NCBI GenBank assembly: GCA_041287425.1
Contig: JBEULG010000032.1
Span: 1-64,000 of the forward strand
Length of the DNA stretch: 64,000 nt
Origin: JAFGSI01 sp041287425
GTDB taxonomy: Bacteria; Chloroflexota; Anaerolineae; Anaerolineales; Villigracilaceae
Direction: 5' to 3'
A program made the position numbers and the translations under genes. The notes under the pieces were generated by a model, which made no database searches, was not told where the DNA came from, and was given only the letters and a program-made list of their open reading frames with translations. Of the stretch, positions 23,903 to 33,620 are shown in pieces. Within the stretch, counting starts at the first letter, position 1; each line of letters starts with the position of its first letter.

Positions 23903-25150
23903 GTGAGTTACGACGAGCGCGTGCGCGGTCTGTATCGGCAGCAGTTGGAGGAAATCCGTCAGGCGGGGCTGTTCAAGCAGGAGCGTTTCATCCACTCGCC
24001 GCAGGCTGCCGAAATCGAGGTCGAGTTTCCGGCAGGAGCGGCCCGCAAGAAGGTCATCAACATCTGCGCCAATAACTACCTGGGGCTTTCCAGCCATCCC
24101 GAGGTCGTTCGGGCGGCGCATGAGGGGCTGGAGCGGCGCGGCTATGGGATGTCGTCGGTACGATTCATTTGCGGGACGCAGGACATCCACCGCGAACTCG
24201 AACAGGTGGTGACCGAGTTTCTCGGCACGGAGGACACTGTTCTGTTCCCTTCCTGCATGGACGCCAACGCCGGCGTCTTCGAGGCGATTCTAACCAAGGA
24301 CGATGTGATGATTTCGGATCGCCTGGTGCACGCCTCGATTATCGATGGCATGCGCCTGTGCAGCGCCGATCACGACACCTACAAGCACGGCGATATGGAG
24401 CACCTGGAGAAGAAACTCCAGCAGTGGAAGGACAAACGCCTGCGCGTTATCATCAACGACGGCGTCTATTCGATGGACGGGGACGCGGCGAAACTGGACG
24501 AAATCGTCCGCCTGGCGGAGGCCTACGATGCGCTGGTCTTCGTGGACGATTCGCATGCCACCGGTTTCATCGGCAAGACCGGCCGGGGAACGGCCGAAAA
24601 ATTCGGCGTGCTGGGCAAGGTAGATATTCTTACGACCACCTTTGGCAAGGCGCTGGGCGGCGCTTCGGGCGGGTGTGTTTCGGGGCGCAGGGAAATTGTC
24701 GAGATGTGCCGGCAACGGGCGCGGCCTTATTTGTTCTCCAACGCCATGGCGCCGGTCATCGTGGCAGGCGTCTTGAAGGCCTTCGAGATTCTCAAGCGCA
24801 GCACCGATTTGCGCGACAAACTGGAGGAGAACGCCCGCTATTGGCGTCAGGCCTTGACGGAGGCTGGTTTTATCTTGAAGCCAGGCGACACGCCCATCGT
24901 GCCGGTCATGTTGTTCAACGCCAAACTGGCGCAGGATTTCTCGCGCGACCTGTATGAGGAGGGCATCTACGCGGTCGGCTTCTTCTTCCCGGTGGTGGCA
25001 AAGGGACAAGCGCGCATTCGCACACAACTCTCGGCGGCGCACGAAAAACACCATCTCGACCGGGCGCTGGAGGCCTTCATCAAGGTCGGCAAAAAATATG
25101 GGATTCTCGGCAAAAGCGAGGAGGAAATTGTAGCCAGATATGGATTGTAG
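23903..25150 (+). CDS. Alpha-oxoamine synthase, glycine C-acetyltransferase (KBL) type
   Basis: PLP-dependent acyltransferase that joins an acyl thioester and an amino acid, 415 residues. The sequence follows 2-amino-3-ketobutyrate CoA ligase closely: NICANNYLGLSSHPEV, RGYGMSSVRFICGTQDIH, DDSHATGFIG and the PLP Lys K249 in TTFGKALGGASGG. Start GTG/ATG placement: GTG 23903 follows GGAGCGGGGCG. In threonine catabolism KBL works with threonine dehydrogenase, which is absent here; instead an ACP gene lies 11 nt upstream. The acyl donor could therefore be acyl-ACP. A rho-independent terminator follows directly after the stop. Confidence 0.9.
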   Translation: MSYDERVRGLYRQQLEEIRQAGLFKQERFIHSPQAAEIEVEFPAGAARKKVINICANNYLGLSSHPEVVRAAHEGLERRGYGMSSVRFICGTQDIHRELEQVVTEFLGTEDTVLFPSCMDANAGVFEAILTKDDVMISDRLVHASIIDGMRLCSADHDTYKHGDMEHLEKKLQQWKDKRLRVIINDGVYSMDGDAAKLDEIVRLAEAYDALVFVDDSHATGFIGKTGRGTAEKFGVLGKVDILTTTFGKALGGASGGCVSGRREIVEMCRQRARPYLFSNAMAPVIVAGVLKAFEILKRSTDLRDKLEENARYWRQALTEAGFILKPGDTPIVPVMLFNAKLAQDFSRDLYEEGIYAVGFFFPVVAKGQARIRTQLSAAHEKHHLDRALEAFIKVGKKYGILGKSEEEIVARYGL

Positions 25151-25175
25151 GCCTGCCGCACAGCGCAGGCTTTTT
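25151..25175 (+). terminator. Rho-independent terminator after the first oxoamine synthase
   Basis: Arms GCCTGC (25151-25156) and GCAGGC (25165-25170) followed by TTTTT. The second synthase gene lies 50 nt beyond with its own ribosome-binding site, so it is at least partly separated from the ACP operon. Confidence 0.75.
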
Positions 25176-25224
25176 CAACCATTCCGGCGAATCTCTGCCG
25201 GAAAATTCTCTTGCGAGGTGGAAG

Positions 25225-26406
<1,182 letters not shown>

Positions 26407-26425
26407 CGCTTCGGCTGTTTTGTAG

Positions 26426-26457
26426 TACAATTCTGAGGGCAACCCGCGCGGTTGCCC
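26426..26457 (+). promoter_or_regulatory. -10 box and 5' hairpin ahead of mgtC
   Basis: TACAAT at 26426-26431, then, almost at the predicted transcription start, a hairpin with arms GGGCAACC (26437-26444) and GGTTGCCC (26450-26457) followed by GTTTGTTT. It may act as the terminator of the upstream synthase, as a 5' stem on the mgtC mRNA, or both. The tdk leader has the same arrangement. Confidence 0.45.
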
Positions 26458-26478
26458 GTTTGTTTCCTGGAGGTGTCT

Positions 26479-27111
26479 GTGTTCACATTTATCCCCGAAG
26501 ACTTGATCAAACTGCTGCTGGCCATTCTGGTCGGCGGGGTCATCGGCATCGAGCGGGAGGTGCACTCGAAGGCGGCCGGTTTGCGGACGATCACCCTCAT
26601 CTGCTTTGGGGCGACGCTGTTTACCGTTTTATCGTCCCGCTTCGAAGAGGCCGACCGGGTCGCGGCCAACATTGTCACCGGCATTGGCTTTCTGGGCGCC
26701 GGGGCGATTCTGTTCGCCGAGGGCAAGGTCAAAGGGTTGACGACCGCCTCGTCCATCTGGGTCTCGGCCGCCTTGGGGATGGCCATCGGACAGGGTCAGT
26801 ATATGCTGGCTGCTGTCGGCACGGTGCTGGTGGTCGTCATCCTGGCGTTCTTTGCCCGTCTCGACCGCCTGGTGGACCGTTTTGGGCGCGAGACGCGTTC
26901 GTATGAGGTCGTCTGCGCCAACCGGCCGGAAAAATTGGATGAACTCGACGCTCTGTTCCAGGCAATGCGCCTGCGCATTCGCAGCCGCAAGCGGATGAAA
27001 CAAAACGGTTCGTTGCTGGCTTTATGGGAGGTGGATGGGCGCACGCGCGATCATCAACGCATGGCCGAGAAATTGATGGCCGATGGGGAAATCAAAGAAT
27101 TGCGCTATTAG
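26479..27111 (+). CDS. MgtC/SapB family membrane protein
   Basis: Integral membrane protein, 210 residues from GTG 26479, which has GGAGG 5 nt upstream. Four to five TM helices (about 8-125) carry the family signatures GGVIGIEREVHSKAAGLRT and GIGFLGAGAILFAEG...GLTTASSIW. A cytoplasmic ACT-like domain follows (about 135-210). MgtC proteins are linked to growth at low magnesium and to control of the F-ATPase or of phosphate uptake in pathogens; in environmental bacteria the role is poorly defined. An in-frame TTG at 26452 falls within the leader hairpin and is rejected as the start. Confidence 0.92.
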   Translation: MFTFIPEDLIKLLLAILVGGVIGIEREVHSKAAGLRTITLICFGATLFTVLSSRFEEADRVAANIVTGIGFLGAGAILFAEGKVKGLTTASSIWVSAALGMAIGQGQYMLAAVGTVLVVVILAFFARLDRLVDRFGRETRSYEVVCANRPEKLDELDALFQAMRLRIRSRKRMKQNGSLLALWEVDGRTRDHQRMAEKLMADGEIKELRY

Positions 27112-28022
27112 GCGGCAGGCCCGATTTCGAGCAGCATCTCTCCGCAGGCGGCGGCATACTCGCCGCCTGTATCGTTTGCGCTCAAGTCCCACCAGGCCGA
27201 GAGCAGGCTGTGACAGACGGCCCAGGCCCACAGTTTCTGGCGGTCGAGGCCCAGACGTTCGGCCAGAATCTCCAGCCGCCGCCGGCTGACGGCGCGGGCC
27301 TCGGGACGGGCAGCCAGGTCGCCCCACGGGTTGAGCATGAGCGGAGCCGGTTCGTACTCCGGCGGGCCGACGACGCCCTTCGGGTCAATGGCCAGCCAGC
27401 CGCGCTTCGATTGCAGGATGTTGTAATGATGACAGTCGCCGTGCAGGACGACGGCGGGCGAAGACTCGGCCCACAGGTTGGGCAGGAGGCTCTCGACGGC
27501 TTCCACGAGACGCGGCGGAAACGGCCCCGTCTCGCCGCCAAAGCGCGGACGCAGGCGATTCAGTTCATCGAACCAGACCCGCAGCCTGAGCAGCGGCTCG
27601 CCGGGCGGCGCGGGACGCCACAGGCGGCGCATCACCTCGGCGGCGAGGGCCGTCTGGCTTTCGTCGTCCAGCCCGGCCAGGTGCAGCATCGTCCCGGGGA
27701 GGAGACGCTCCTCGAGCAACATGCCGCGCTCAGGGTCGGCTGCGTAGAGATGGCAGGCGCCCGCCCCGGCGTAGAGGCGCAGGGCGGCGATTTCGCTGGT
27801 CAATTCCTCGTTCGGGACGCCGATTTTGAGCACCGCCGGCCTGCCGTCGGGCAGCGTTGCGGCGCAGGCGTAGTTGTAGGAGAGCAAGAACGGCTCGCCG
27901 AGGGTCAGGTTCCAACGGCGGGCGGCCTCGTCCAGCCGGGCGGGCAGGTCGGCCAGGTAACGGCGGCCCGCCTCGCCGAAGGCTTGAATTACGTTGTCAA
28001 CGAAGACGGGAGGCAGTTTCAC
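27108..28022 (-). CDS. APH(6)/hydroxyurea-phosphotransferase-like small-molecule kinase
   Basis: Kinase-fold phosphotransferase, 304 residues, like the streptomycin 6-kinase / hydroxyurea kinase family. The ATP-binding part shows LSYNYACAATLPDGRPAVLKIG and YAADPERGMLLEERLLPG; the catalytic loop is VVLHGDCHHYNIL and the metal-binding segment is GWLAIDPKGVVGP. The start is GTG 28020-28022, overlapping the nitroreductase TGA as GTGA; a much longer frame is not supported. In this chromosomal setting it need not be a resistance gene, and the real substrate may be a sugar or metabolite. Its last bases overlap the end of the convergent mgtC gene by 4 nt. Confidence 0.85.
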   Translation of the reverse strand: MKLPPVFVDNVIQAFGEAGRRYLADLPARLDEAARRWNLTLGEPFLLSYNYACAATLPDGRPAVLKIGVPNEELTSEIAALRLYAGAGACHLYAADPERGMLLEERLLPGTMLHLAGLDDESQTALAAEVMRRLWRPAPPGEPLLRLRVWFDELNRLRPRFGGETGPFPPRLVEAVESLLPNLWAESSPAVVLHGDCHHYNILQSKRGWLAIDPKGVVGPPEYEPAPLMLNPWGDLAARPEARAVSRRRLEILAERLGLDRQKLWAWAVCHSLLSAWWDLSANDTGGEYAAACGEMLLEIGPAA

Positions 28023-28561
28023 GACGGCTTCTTCTGGCCATAGGTCTCTCGATGCACGCGCTCGGGGTCGTACTGTGTGCGCGGCGGCTTCTCCTCGGCG
28101 GGATAGCCGACATAAACCAGCGCCAGCGGCGTGACGCGGGGCGGCAAGCCGACCACCTCGCGCACGACCCGCTCGAACTCCTTCACCGGATGCACTCCCA
28201 CCCAGACCGTGCCCAATCCCAGGCCGACGGCGGCGATGAGCATGTTCTCGACCGCCGCCGAGCAGTCTTGTTCCCAGAAGAGCCGCGCCGCCGGATTGGC
28301 CGAAAGCGACGGGTTGCCGCAGACGACAATCGCCGCCGGCGCGTTGCGGTTGCCGAAGATGAGCCGCTGGCGGAATTGCGCCAGTTTCTCCGGCTCGGTG
28401 ACGACCACGAATTCCCACGGCTTGCAATTCATCGCCGAGGGGGCGGCCATGGCGGCCTGGAGCAGAAGGTCGAGTTTTTCTGGCTCCACCGGCTGGTCGG
28501 TGTACTTGCGGATGCTGCGGCGGCGGAAGATGGTCTCGAGGGCGGGGTTCATGGTGCGCAA
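28019..28561 (-). CDS. Nitroreductase-family FMN oxidoreductase
   Basis: FMN-dependent NAD(P)H oxidoreductase, 180 residues. N-terminal RRSIRKYTDQPVEPEKL carries the FMN phosphate-binding Arg-Ser-x-Arg pattern; AAMAAPSAMNCKPWEFVVV and NMLIAAVGLGLGTVWVGV are the other two typical blocks. The family reduces nitroaromatics, quinones or enals; some members modify flavins, and the physiological substrate cannot be deduced. ATG 28550-28552 (MNPALE) is an alternative start. The stop overlaps the downstream kinase gene start, so the two are translationally coupled. Confidence 0.9.
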   Translation of the reverse strand: MRTMNPALETIFRRRSIRKYTDQPVEPEKLDLLLQAAMAAPSAMNCKPWEFVVVTEPEKLAQFRQRLIFGNRNAPAAIVVCGNPSLSANPAARLFWEQDCSAAVENMLIAAVGLGLGTVWVGVHPVKEFERVVREVVGLPPRVTPLALVYVGYPAEEKPPRTQYDPERVHRETYGQKKPS

Positions 28562-28645
28562 TATGGAGGATGGCTAATGCTTAAATGGTTAATAGATTGG
28601 TGGGCTGTGAAAAGCCATTCACCGTTTTCCACAATCCATCATCGT

Positions 28646-29971
28646 CTAGCCGGGGAACATCTTCTCGAACACTTCCGGGCAGTACTGCTCCACCATCTCG
28701 CTGGTCAGGCCATTTTCTTTGCAGATGGCCGCGTAGAGGTCCACCGACGGGCGGCGGATGCGCTTCTGCGTCTCGGGGTCGAGGCCCCACAGGCCGAAGC
28801 GCTGACTCCAGCCGCGCTCCCACTCGAAATTATCCACCAGCGACCAGTGGAAGTAGCCCCTGACCGGCCAGTTGAAATTCACCGCCCGCCACATCTGGTG
28901 GATGTGCTGCGCCAGGTAGCGCGGCCGCAGGCGGTCCTCGGCGTCTTCCACGCCGTTCTCGGTGATGAGAATCGGCAGGTTGGGGTAGGTGTGCTGCGCC
29001 CAGCGGATGCTCTGGAAGAGGCCTTCCGGGATGTTGGCGATGAAGCCGGTTGGGCTGAGGTCGGCGTCCTTGGGGTAGAAGGCGCGGCTGAAGAGTTCGC
29101 GCGGCCGGCGCAGGTCGAAGGCGACCGTGTCCACCGAGTAGTAGTTCAGGCCGAAGTAATCCTGCGTCCCTTTGGCCTCCGGGATGCGGAAGTTGCCCAG
29201 CGGGGTGCGCATGACACCCGTGCTGATACCGGTCGGGAAGCCCAGGTTGAGGCCGCTGTAGCGGAGATTGCGCATCAGCCGGTCGAGGGGCGAGGCCGGG
29301 CGGGCCGGGACCTGCGGCCGGTAGTGCAGGGCGTAGCCGACCCGCGCCTCGGGCTGAATCTGGTGGATGGCGCGGTAGGCTGCGGCGTGGCCGCGCAGCA
29401 GGTTCGCCAGGACGCGCACGGCCAGTTTGTTGTCCTGTTTGCCGGGCGGAAAGTCTCCGCTCAGATAGCCGCTCAGGGCATAGACGTTCGGCTCGTTGAT
29501 GGTGCACCACAACGTGCAGTATTCCTTGAGCGCCTCGACCGTTTTGCGGACAAACTTCTCGAAGAGCGGGACGACCGCCTCGCTTTCCCAGCCGCCCATC
29601 TCGCTCAGCCAAAGCGGGTCGGTGAAGTGGTGCAGCGTGACCAGCGGCGTCATGCCGCGCTCGTGCAGGCCGCGCAGCATGGCGCGGTAACGCTCGAGGG
29701 CCTCCTCATCCCAGCGGTCGGGCGCGGGCTGGATGCGGCTCCACTCGACCGAAAGACGGTGGGCATTTTGCCCGGCCTCGGCGGCGCGGTCGAAGTCCTC
29801 TTTCCAGCGTCCGCCCCACCAGTCACAGGCCAGGCCGGATTTGTGTTTCGTGTGGCCTTCCTGTTCCCAGCGATACCAGTTGTTGTTGGTGTTGTTGCCT
29901 TCGACCTGATGGGCCGCCGTGGCGCAGCCCCACAGGAAGCCTTTGGGGAAGTGAAAAGATGCAGAGGGCAT
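28646..29971 (-). CDS. Glycoside hydrolase family 1 beta-glycosidase
   Basis: Retaining beta-glycosidase, 441 residues, (beta/alpha)8 fold, cytoplasmic (no signal peptide). Starts FPKGFLWGCATAAHQVEG, the GH1 signature. Acid/base E160 in TINEPN and nucleophile E338 in LITENGV are both present, and the sugar-binding region FHWSLVDNFEWERGW is intact. Active as a beta-glucosidase, beta-galactosidase or related enzyme on short oligosaccharides; specificity is not readable. The ribosome-binding site GGAG lies at the edge of a heptamer direct-repeat tract that separates it from rlmB. No sugar transporter genes are nearby. Confidence 0.95.
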   Translation of the reverse strand: MPSASFHFPKGFLWGCATAAHQVEGNNTNNNWYRWEQEGHTKHKSGLACDWWGGRWKEDFDRAAEAGQNAHRLSVEWSRIQPAPDRWDEEALERYRAMLRGLHERGMTPLVTLHHFTDPLWLSEMGGWESEAVVPLFEKFVRKTVEALKEYCTLWCTINEPNVYALSGYLSGDFPPGKQDNKLAVRVLANLLRGHAAAYRAIHQIQPEARVGYALHYRPQVPARPASPLDRLMRNLRYSGLNLGFPTGISTGVMRTPLGNFRIPEAKGTQDYFGLNYYSVDTVAFDLRRPRELFSRAFYPKDADLSPTGFIANIPEGLFQSIRWAQHTYPNLPILITENGVEDAEDRLRPRYLAQHIHQMWRAVNFNWPVRGYFHWSLVDNFEWERGWSQRFGLWGLDPETQKRIRRPSVDLYAAICKENGLTSEMVEQYCPEVFEKMFPG

Positions 29972-29979
29972 GTGAACTC

Positions 29980-30014
29980 CAGTGTTCAGTGTTCAGTGTT
30001 CAGTGGTCAGTGGT
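29980..30014. repeat. Tandem 7-nt repeats between GH1 and rlmB
   Basis: Three copies of CAGTGTT (29980-30000) followed by two of CAGTGGT (30001-30014), ending at the rlmB stop codon. The GTGTTCAGTG core recurs in the ileS leader at 33773-33800. Confidence 0.85.
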
Positions 30015-30757
30015 CAGGGGGTGGGTTGTCGACGGGCGAGGTAGGCGAGATAGAGCGCCACCGAACCGGCGGCGGCCGCGTTGAGCGATTCGACCTTTCC
30101 CTGCATCGGCAGGCGGACGAGGAAATCGCACTTCGATTTGACCAGCGGACGGATGCCCTCGCCCTCCGAGCCGACGACCAGCGCCAGCCCGCCCGTCCAG
30201 CGGACCTCGGACGGGGCGCGTGACCCCGCGCCCTGGTCCAGGCCGACGATCCAGATGTCTGCCTGGCGCAGTTCGTCAAGCGCCTGGGAGAGATTCATGC
30301 GGGCGATGAGCAGGTGTTCGCTGGCGCCCGACGAGGCGTTGACCACCGCCGGGGTCACCTCCACCGTCCGCGCCAGGGGCAGCAGGACGCCATGCACGCC
30401 GACCGCCTCCGCCGTGCGCAGCAGCGCGCCGAAGTTTTGCGGGTCGTTGAGCGTGTCGAGCAGGAGCAGGAAGGGCGCTTCGCCGCGTTGGGCGGCCAGG
30501 TCGAGCAGGTCGGCCAGGGTCACGTAGGGATAGCCGCCGGCCTCCAGGACGACGCCCTGATGGGCGGGGTGGATTTTGTCGAGGAGCGGGCGCGGGACGT
30601 GCCGGACGGGCAGGCGGCGTTCCTCCGCCAGGCGCAGAATCTCGGTCAGCCGCCCTTTTTCCTGGGCGCCCTCGGCCACCTGCAAGCCGAAGACCTGCCG
30701 CCGCTTGGCGCGCAGGGTCTCATAGACGGCGTTGCGGGAGTAGATGAATTCTTTCAT
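30014..30757 (-). CDS. rlmB: 23S rRNA (guanosine-2'-O)-methyltransferase, TrmH/SpoU family
   Basis: SAM-dependent 2'-O-ribose methyltransferase of the SPOUT class, 247 residues. An N-terminal L30e-like substrate domain (about 1-75, YSRNAVYETLRAKRR) precedes the knotted catalytic domain with LLDTLNDPQNFGALLRTAEAVG (motif 1), LALVVGSEGEGI (motif 2) and LPMQGKVESLNAAAAGSVALY (motif 3). This is the pattern of RlmB, which methylates G2251 of 23S rRNA; TrmH-type specificity is the alternative. ATG 30757 has no strong ribosome-binding site. It sits between the LuxR/CysS unit and the GH1 gene, all on the minus strand. Confidence 0.88.
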   Translation of the reverse strand: MKEFIYSRNAVYETLRAKRRQVFGLQVAEGAQEKGRLTEILRLAEERRLPVRHVPRPLLDKIHPAHQGVVLEAGGYPYVTLADLLDLAAQRGEAPFLLLLDTLNDPQNFGALLRTAEAVGVHGVLLPLARTVEVTPAVVNASSGASEHLLIARMNLSQALDELRQADIWIVGLDQGAGSRAPSEVRWTGGLALVVGSEGEGIRPLVKSKCDFLVRLPMQGKVESLNAAAAGSVALYLAYLARRQPTP

Positions 30758-30817
30758 TGACCGGATTCTAACACGCCCCCGCTCGATTCTGCGCGCCGGA
30801 GGCCGGGGGGCGAATCA

Positions 30818-32110
30818 TCAAGGCGTGACGGTCAAATCGAAAACGAATGGAACCGGCTCGGTGATGCCGGTGAAAGGGTCGAAGGTGATCCAGAGGATGA
30901 TGGGGATGACTTCTCCGGCCCGCAGCGGGGAGAGGATGCGGTAGGAACTTCCCTGCTGCATTTGAAATGTGTCTCCCTCGCCTGGCCCGCCTCCGCCGCC
31001 GCCGTAGAACCGGAATTGAAAAGCGCGTTGCGGGTCGGGGAATTCGATTTGCAGATCGGTGTAAACGTAGAGTTCGGTTGGGCGCTCCCGCAGTTCGTCT
31101 TCGATGGCTGCCATCGGGCCGCGGCTTTCGACGTCGATGGTCAGGTCTGTTTGGCTCAAATGCGGGCTGACCGTGATGACGACGCCCTCGGCGGTCACGA
31201 TGGTGTCTGGGGCCGGATATTCGTAAATGCCAAGAGATGTCGCCGTCGCACAGTCCGCTGCCCACAGGTCGAGTTCGAAAGCGACCGGTTCGGGAATCCC
31301 GATGTAATCGCCGAAGGTGACGAGGGCGGTGACATGAACCTGTTGCCCCTCCTCGATGGGAGTCAGAAGGCGGTAGGCGCGTCCCTGGCCGAGGACTTCA
31401 AACGCGCCGCTTTCGCCGCCCCCGCCTCCGCCTGCGTAGGCCTCCAGTTCGAGGGGAACGCCATCCGCCTCGGCAGAGATGGCCAAATCGGCGAGCAGGG
31501 GCGGAATCTCGCCGTTGGGGAATTGGCTGGCGAATCCCTCCGGGAAGGTGCCGTTCAGGTTGAAGGTGAGTTCGGTGCAGGTCAGGTGGCCGCCGGCCTC
31601 GAAGAGCATGTCGTCCTTGACGATGACGCTGGGGCTGAGCCGCTGGTAGAAAGCCGCCTGTGGGGTTGCGCTTGTGGCTGTCGGCGGCGGGGGCAATTCC
31701 CTGGCAGATTCGTTTCCGCTCCGCAATCTGGCGAGAAAGGCGCACGCCAGGATGGCGGCCGCTAGCGGGATGCCGGCTACGAAAAAGCGCAGCATGGTCT
31801 TCATGGACTTCCTCCGCAGTCGAATTTGGACGCTTCCATTGTCCGAAGTTTCGTCTGCTTTTTCAACTGCGGAAGGCCGCAAATCGAGGCGGGCGGGGCC
31901 GCCTGCGGATTCCCGCAGGTCGGCTGCAGAGAGTTTCAGGACGGCCTCGGTGCGCGAGGCAACCCCCAGTTTGGCATAGATGTTGCTGAGGTGGAATTCT
32001 ACCGTCCGGCCGGAAAGATGCAGCGCGGCGGCGATTTGCTTGTTGCTCTTGCCCTGCAACAGCAATTCGATGACTTCCCGCTCGCGCCGGCTGAAGGTTG
32101 TGGGGGGCAT
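30818..32110 (-). CDS. LuxR-type HTH fused to a transmembrane protein with duplicated Gly-rich extracytoplasmic domain
   Basis: Predicted membrane-tethered transcription regulator, 430 residues. The N-terminal LuxR/GerE HTH (about 5-65, FSRREREVIELLLQGKSNKQIA...GRTVEFHLSNIYAKLGV) is followed by a linker, one TM helix (about 108-127) and an outer part containing two homologous beta units (about 160-275 and 310-428). Each unit has a run of five to six Gly and ends GIPEPVAFELDL or GITEPVPFVFDL. ATG 31802-31804 (M103) has its own strong GGAGG 6 nt upstream, so a shorter membrane protein without the HTH may also be made. The start at 32110 has only a weak ribosome-binding site. It lies 21 nt after cysS. 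The ligand is unknown. Confidence 0.75.
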   Translation of the reverse strand: MPPTTFSRREREVIELLLQGKSNKQIAAALHLSGRTVEFHLSNIYAKLGVASRTEAVLKLSAADLRESAGGPARLDLRPSAVEKADETSDNGSVQIRLRRKSMKTMLRFFVAGIPLAAAILACAFLARLRSGNESARELPPPPTATSATPQAAFYQRLSPSVIVKDDMLFEAGGHLTCTELTFNLNGTFPEGFASQFPNGEIPPLLADLAISAEADGVPLELEAYAGGGGGGESGAFEVLGQGRAYRLLTPIEEGQQVHVTALVTFGDYIGIPEPVAFELDLWAADCATATSLGIYEYPAPDTIVTAEGVVITVSPHLSQTDLTIDVESRGPMAAIEDELRERPTELYVYTDLQIEFPDPQRAFQFRFYGGGGGGPGEGDTFQMQQGSSYRILSPLRAGEVIPIILWITFDPFTGITEPVPFVFDLTVTP

Positions 32111-32131
32111 TTTCGCCTGGAGAAGCGGCGG

Positions 32132-33532
32132 TCAGTTCCAGCGCCAGGTGGTGCCGTCTTTGCCGTCTTCGAGAATCACGCCGAGGTCCTTGAGGCGGTC
32201 GCGGATGAGATCGGACATGGCCCAGTTCTTCTGTTTGCGCATTTCGGCGCGCACCTCGATCAGTAATTCGATGAATTTTTCGGCCTCGCTGCCGGCCGCG
32301 GATTTGGCTTCGAGCCGGAGGCCCAAGACTTCGGCCAGGGCGCGCAGGGTCTGCTGGGCGGGTTCGAGTTGGGCGGCGCTGGCGCCGGCGTCGCGGGCGG
32401 CGTTGATGGCGCGGACGAGTTCGAACAGGTGGCCGAGGGCGCCGGCGGTGTTGAAGTCGTCGTCCATGGCCTCGATGAAGGCTTTCTGGGTGGCTTCGGC
32501 CTGGGCGGTCAGGGTGGTGGCTGCTTCGGAGGAGAGACCGGCCGCCGAAGGGGAAGCCGGCCGAAGTCCAGAACGCAGGCGCTCGAGGCCCTTTTCGGCG
32601 GCGTCCAGCGATTCTTCGGTGAAGGCCAGGGGGGCGCGGTACGATCCATTCAATACCAGCATGCGCATCACGTCGGCCTGACGCTGTTTGAGGAACTCGT
32701 TGATGGTGATCAGGTTGCCGGTGGATTTGGACATCTTCTCGCCGCCCAGTTGCAGCATACCGTTGTGCATCCAGTAACGGGCGAACGGTTTGCCGGTGAA
32801 GGCTTCGCTTTGGGCGATTTCGTTTTCGTGGTGCGGGAAGATGAGGTCGTTGCCGCCGCCGTGGATGTCGATTTGTTCACCGAGTTCGGCCAGGTTCATC
32901 GCCGAGCACTCGATGTGCCAGCCCGGCCGTCCCTTGCCCCAGGGCGAATCCCAGGCCGGTTCGCCGGGTTTGGCGGCTTTCCACAGGGCGAAGTCCATGG
33001 GGTGCTCTTTTTGTTCGCCGACCTCGATGCGCGCCCCGGCTTGCATGTCCTCCAGCCGGCGGCCAGAGAGTTTTCCGTATTCGTCGAACTGGGCAACGCG
33101 GAAGTACACGTCGCCGTTGGAGGCGGCGTAGGCGTACCCCTTGTCGATTAGCCCCTGAATCATGGCCTGGATTTTGTCCATCGTCTGGGTGGCGCGCGGG
33201 TTGGCGGTGGCGGGCAGAACGTTCAGGTCGGTCAGGTTGCGCTGATAGTCGCGAATATAGCCTTCGGCCAATTCGAAAGGGTCCACGCCCATCTGATTGG
33301 CGCGGGCGATGATTTTGTCATCTACATCGGTGTAATTCATGACGAATTTGACCTCGTAGCCGCGGTAGATGAGGTAGCGGCGGATGATGTCGAAGACCAG
33401 CGCCGACATGGCGTGGCCGACGTGCGCCTCCGAGTAAACGGTCACGCCGCAGACGTACATGCGTACCTTGCCGGGTTCGAGGGTCTGGAATTCTTCTTTC
33501 TGGCGAGTCAGGGTGTTGTAAACGCGTAACAT
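32132..33532 (-). CDS. cysS: Cysteinyl-tRNA synthetase
   Basis: Class I aminoacyl-tRNA synthetase charging tRNA-Cys, 466 residues, normal length. Visible: N-terminal zinc/substrate Cys in MYVCGVTVYS, the HIGH-equivalent EAHVGHAM, the zinc-site region WHIECSAM with GGGNDLIFPHHENEIAQ, and KMSKSTGN as KMSKS loop. The C-terminal anticodon-binding helical domain ends in WRWN. A -10 box TATAAT on the minus strand (33560-33565) and GAGGAG ribosome-binding site support the ATG at 33530-33532. It is followed closely by the LuxR-membrane gene. Confidence 0.97.
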   Translation of the reverse strand: MLRVYNTLTRQKEEFQTLEPGKVRMYVCGVTVYSEAHVGHAMSALVFDIIRRYLIYRGYEVKFVMNYTDVDDKIIARANQMGVDPFELAEGYIRDYQRNLTDLNVLPATANPRATQTMDKIQAMIQGLIDKGYAYAASNGDVYFRVAQFDEYGKLSGRRLEDMQAGARIEVGEQKEHPMDFALWKAAKPGEPAWDSPWGKGRPGWHIECSAMNLAELGEQIDIHGGGNDLIFPHHENEIAQSEAFTGKPFARYWMHNGMLQLGGEKMSKSTGNLITINEFLKQRQADVMRMLVLNGSYRAPLAFTEESLDAAEKGLERLRSGLRPASPSAAGLSSEAATTLTAQAEATQKAFIEAMDDDFNTAGALGHLFELVRAINAARDAGASAAQLEPAQQTLRALAEVLGLRLEAKSAAGSEAEKFIELLIEVRAEMRKQKNWAMSDLIRDRLKDLGVILEDGKDGTTWRWN

Positions 33533-33559
33533 GCGATTCTCCTCGGGGTGATTGCGCCT

Positions 33560-33565
33560 ATTATA
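33560..33565 (-). promoter_or_regulatory. -10 box of cysS
   Basis: TATAAT read on the minus strand, 27 nt upstream of the cysS start. It is back-to-back with the ileS leader promoter on the other strand. Confidence 0.45.
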
Positions 33566-33620
33566 ACCATAATCGTTGCTCGAAGGACCCGTTCCCTCGC
33601 TGGAAACGGTTTCTTTGCTC

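Noticed and set aside
27108..28022. Aminoglycoside or hydroxyurea resistance gene
   Set aside because: Only fold-level similarity is visible; no mobile context, so the resistance label is not justified.
27857..30223. 788-codon plus-strand frame over nitroreductase, GH1 and rlmB
   Set aside because: Spans three real minus-strand genes and their intergenic repeats; no start signal or recognisable domain.
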